From Anabaena sp. UHCC 0204 (lineage in GTDB: Bacteria; Cyanobacteriota; Cyanobacteriia; Cyanobacteriales; Nostocaceae), in the NCBI RefSeq assembly GCF_009711975.1, contig NZ_VIKW01000019.1, positions 1 through 64,000 on the forward strand: a DNA stretch of 64,000 nt. Direction: 5' to 3'. The first letter of the stretch is position 1. Each line of letters starts with the position of its first letter. Position numbers and translations under genes: made by a program. This document shows, in pieces, positions 62,940-64,000 of this stretch. The notes beneath the pieces are model-generated. The model worked only from the letters and a program-made list of their open reading frames with translations, was not told the origin of the DNA and did no database searches.

Positions 62940-63004
62940 GGGCGAAGCATTCGGATTATAACCTTGGGTAAAAACCGATAATTTATCGCCCGAATGCTTC
63001 GCCC
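62940..63004. repeat. MITE-like repeat, GGGCGAAGCATTCGG ends (copy 4 of 4)
   Basis: 65 bp, inverted ends GGGCGAAGCATTCGG / CCGAATGCTTCGCCC, inner ATAACCTTGGGTAAAAACCG. It lies in the serS-Uma2 divergent spacer, 53 bases before the Uma2 start. Confidence 0.88.
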
Positions 63005-63057
63005 TTACCTGAATCCTTACTTTATCCATTCCCTACCCTTGAAGGAGATTATCAGCT

Positions 63058-63642
63058 ATGATCACATCTGAATCAGTAATTTTAAATATTAAAAAAGTTG
63101 GTTTAAGTGATGAACAATTTTATCACCTCTGTCACACTAACGAAGATTGGAAACTAGAAGAAACTGCTAAAGGAGAATTAATAATTATGCCTCCAGTGGG
63201 TGCAATTAGTGGAAATAGAGAATCAGAATTTAATGCTGATGTTGCAATTTGGAATCGTAAAACTAAGCTAGGAAAAGTCTTTAGTTCTTCCACTATTTTC
63301 ACTTTACCTAATGGTGGTAAACGCTCCCCTGATGTCGCTTGGATAGCTAATGAACGTTGGGAATCTTTAAGCATTGAAGAACAGGAAAAATTCCCTAAAA
63401 TTTGTCCTGATTTTGTTATAGAATTGCGTTCTCGTACCGATTCTTTGAGTCAATTACAGGATAAAATGCAAGAATATCTAAATAGTAGTTTACGTTTAGG
63501 TTGGTTAATTGATCCGCAAAATCAACAAGTAGAAATTTATCGTCTCAATCAATCTGTAGAAATAATATCATTACCAACCTCTTTATTAGGAGAAGATGTT
63601 TTACCAGGATTTATTCTGGAATTACCTCTTTTCAATGATTGA
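63058..63642 (+). CDS. Uma2 family (DUF820) endonuclease-like protein
   Basis: A 194-aa Uma2 protein: GLSDEQFYHLCHTNEDWKLE, LIIMPPVGAISGNRESEFNA, then NGGKRSPDVAWIANERWESL with the first acidic residue and CPDFVIELRSRTDSLSQLQD with the E-x-R/K-like site, and YLNSSLRLGWLIDPQNQQVE. It is the subgroup with the PPVGAISG motif. A good AAGGAGA ribosome binding site precedes ATG. Single gene; role unknown. Confidence 0.92.
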   Translation: MITSESVILNIKKVGLSDEQFYHLCHTNEDWKLEETAKGELIIMPPVGAISGNRESEFNADVAIWNRKTKLGKVFSSSTIFTLPNGGKRSPDVAWIANERWESLSIEEQEKFPKICPDFVIELRSRTDSLSQLQDKMQEYLNSSLRLGWLIDPQNQQVEIYRLNQSVEIISLPTSLLGEDVLPGFILELPLFND

Positions 63643-63668
63643 TAATAGCAATTCTACCTTTTACCAAA

Positions 63669-64000
63669 CTATTTAGTAATGCGATTCAGCAGAAATAATG
63701 AAGCTATAAGCCCAGAAAAGTGGGCTGAGATAGTATTGATATTCGCTTGGACTACAAACATATCTAAACCGCTAATAAACGGTTGGTTGCCTTGAGTACC
63801 GAATAAAAACTGGGTTTGGGTAATCGCTCTGGCTGCTAAACTACCAACTATGGCCTGCGCCCCCAATAGTGTAAAGAGAATTCCTCCTAAATTTACCCAT
63901 ATTCCTAAACGTAAGACTTGCACAGTCTCGCTTTTACGAGGGCGGTTATTAGGATTGCTAGATTGGAGGTCTTTGGAAATTCTGGTGTACCGGAAAGCCA
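63669..64000 (-). CDS. DUF3611 family membrane protein (partial, cut by window edge)
   Basis: The frame is open from the window edge to the stop at 63669, so only about the last 110 residues are seen, beginning AFRYTRISKDLQSSNPNNRP. A GTG at 63923 is internal. Features: NRPRKSETVQVLRLGIWVNL, LGAQAIVGSLAARAITQTQF and the C-terminal FVVQANINTISAHFSGLIAS, a pattern shared with cyanobacterial DUF3611 / Tic21-like proteins. Two hydrophobic helices are visible. The missing N-terminal part lies outside the window. Confidence 0.88.
   Translation of the reverse strand, partial: AFRYTRISKDLQSSNPNNRPRKSETVQVLRLGIWVNLGGILFTLLGAQAIVGSLAARAITQTQFLFGTQGNQPFISGLDMFVVQANINTISAHFSGLIASLFLLNRITK

Overview
The window looks like chromosomal DNA from a filamentous, Nostocales-type cyanobacterium (Anabaena/Dolichospermum/Nostoc-like). 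This is inferred from three things. HIP1 octamers (GCGATCGC) are very frequent. Photosynthetic and carotenoid genes are present: ndhD, crtP-crtB, a helical carotenoid protein, the ccdA/ccs1 cytochrome c assembly pair and an FtsH2-like protease. Heptameric short tandem repeats and many small palindromic or MITE-like repeats fill AT-rich spacers. No rRNA operon, prophage or CRISPR array was seen; one tRNA is present, tRNA-Ser(GCT).

Layout. 0-8 kb: a hypothetical gene, a Uma2 nuclease-like gene, pgk, a universal stress protein, remnants of a P1B-type ATPase and of hicBA, a YefM/YoeB pair, ftsH, and a cyclic-nucleotide-binding protein. 8-13.4 kb: an accessory region with four toxin-antitoxin (TA) type modules in a row on the minus strand, a 30-bp HIP1-containing tandem repeat, a gene with a HEPN-like motif and a CoiA-like nuclease gene. 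13.5-23.2 kb: smc (with two kinds of in-frame repeat insertion), tRNA-Ser, the crtP-crtB carotenoid operon, an RlpA-like protein and nagZ. 23.3-28.2 kb: a RecF/SMC-like ATPase, a PIN pair, a short-chain dehydrogenase, an NTF2-like secreted protein and an intergenic region resembling an orphan omega/HEARO RNA. 28.3-53.2 kb: mostly core genes (murG, hrcA, an M23 peptidase, comFB, ndhD, ccdA-ccs1, hisG, two-component genes, yjbQ, a GT-B glycosyltransferase, a class V aminotransferase, an ABC permease). 53.5-64 kb: a tRNA-dihydrouridine synthase followed by an ORF-less IS200/IS605-type relic, nth, rseP, a second TA cluster whose modules are separated by copies of one ~150-bp MITE, serS, Uma2 and a partial DUF3611 gene at the edge.

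How genes work together. crtP and crtB overlap and carry out consecutive steps of carotenoid synthesis. ccdA and ccs1 are three bases apart and form the thylakoid cytochrome c maturation (system II) pair. murG, nagZ, the RlpA-like and the M23 proteins act on peptidoglycan. The many small minus-strand gene pairs with 1-8 base overlaps are TA modules, several of them eroded (hicBA fusion remnant, truncated vapC, truncated partner of the TumA-like gene).

The most distinctive features are non-coding. They are two ORF-less elements carrying IS200/IS605/OMEGA-type hairpins, at least six families of small palindromic repeats, and insertion of two of these repeat types in frame into smc.
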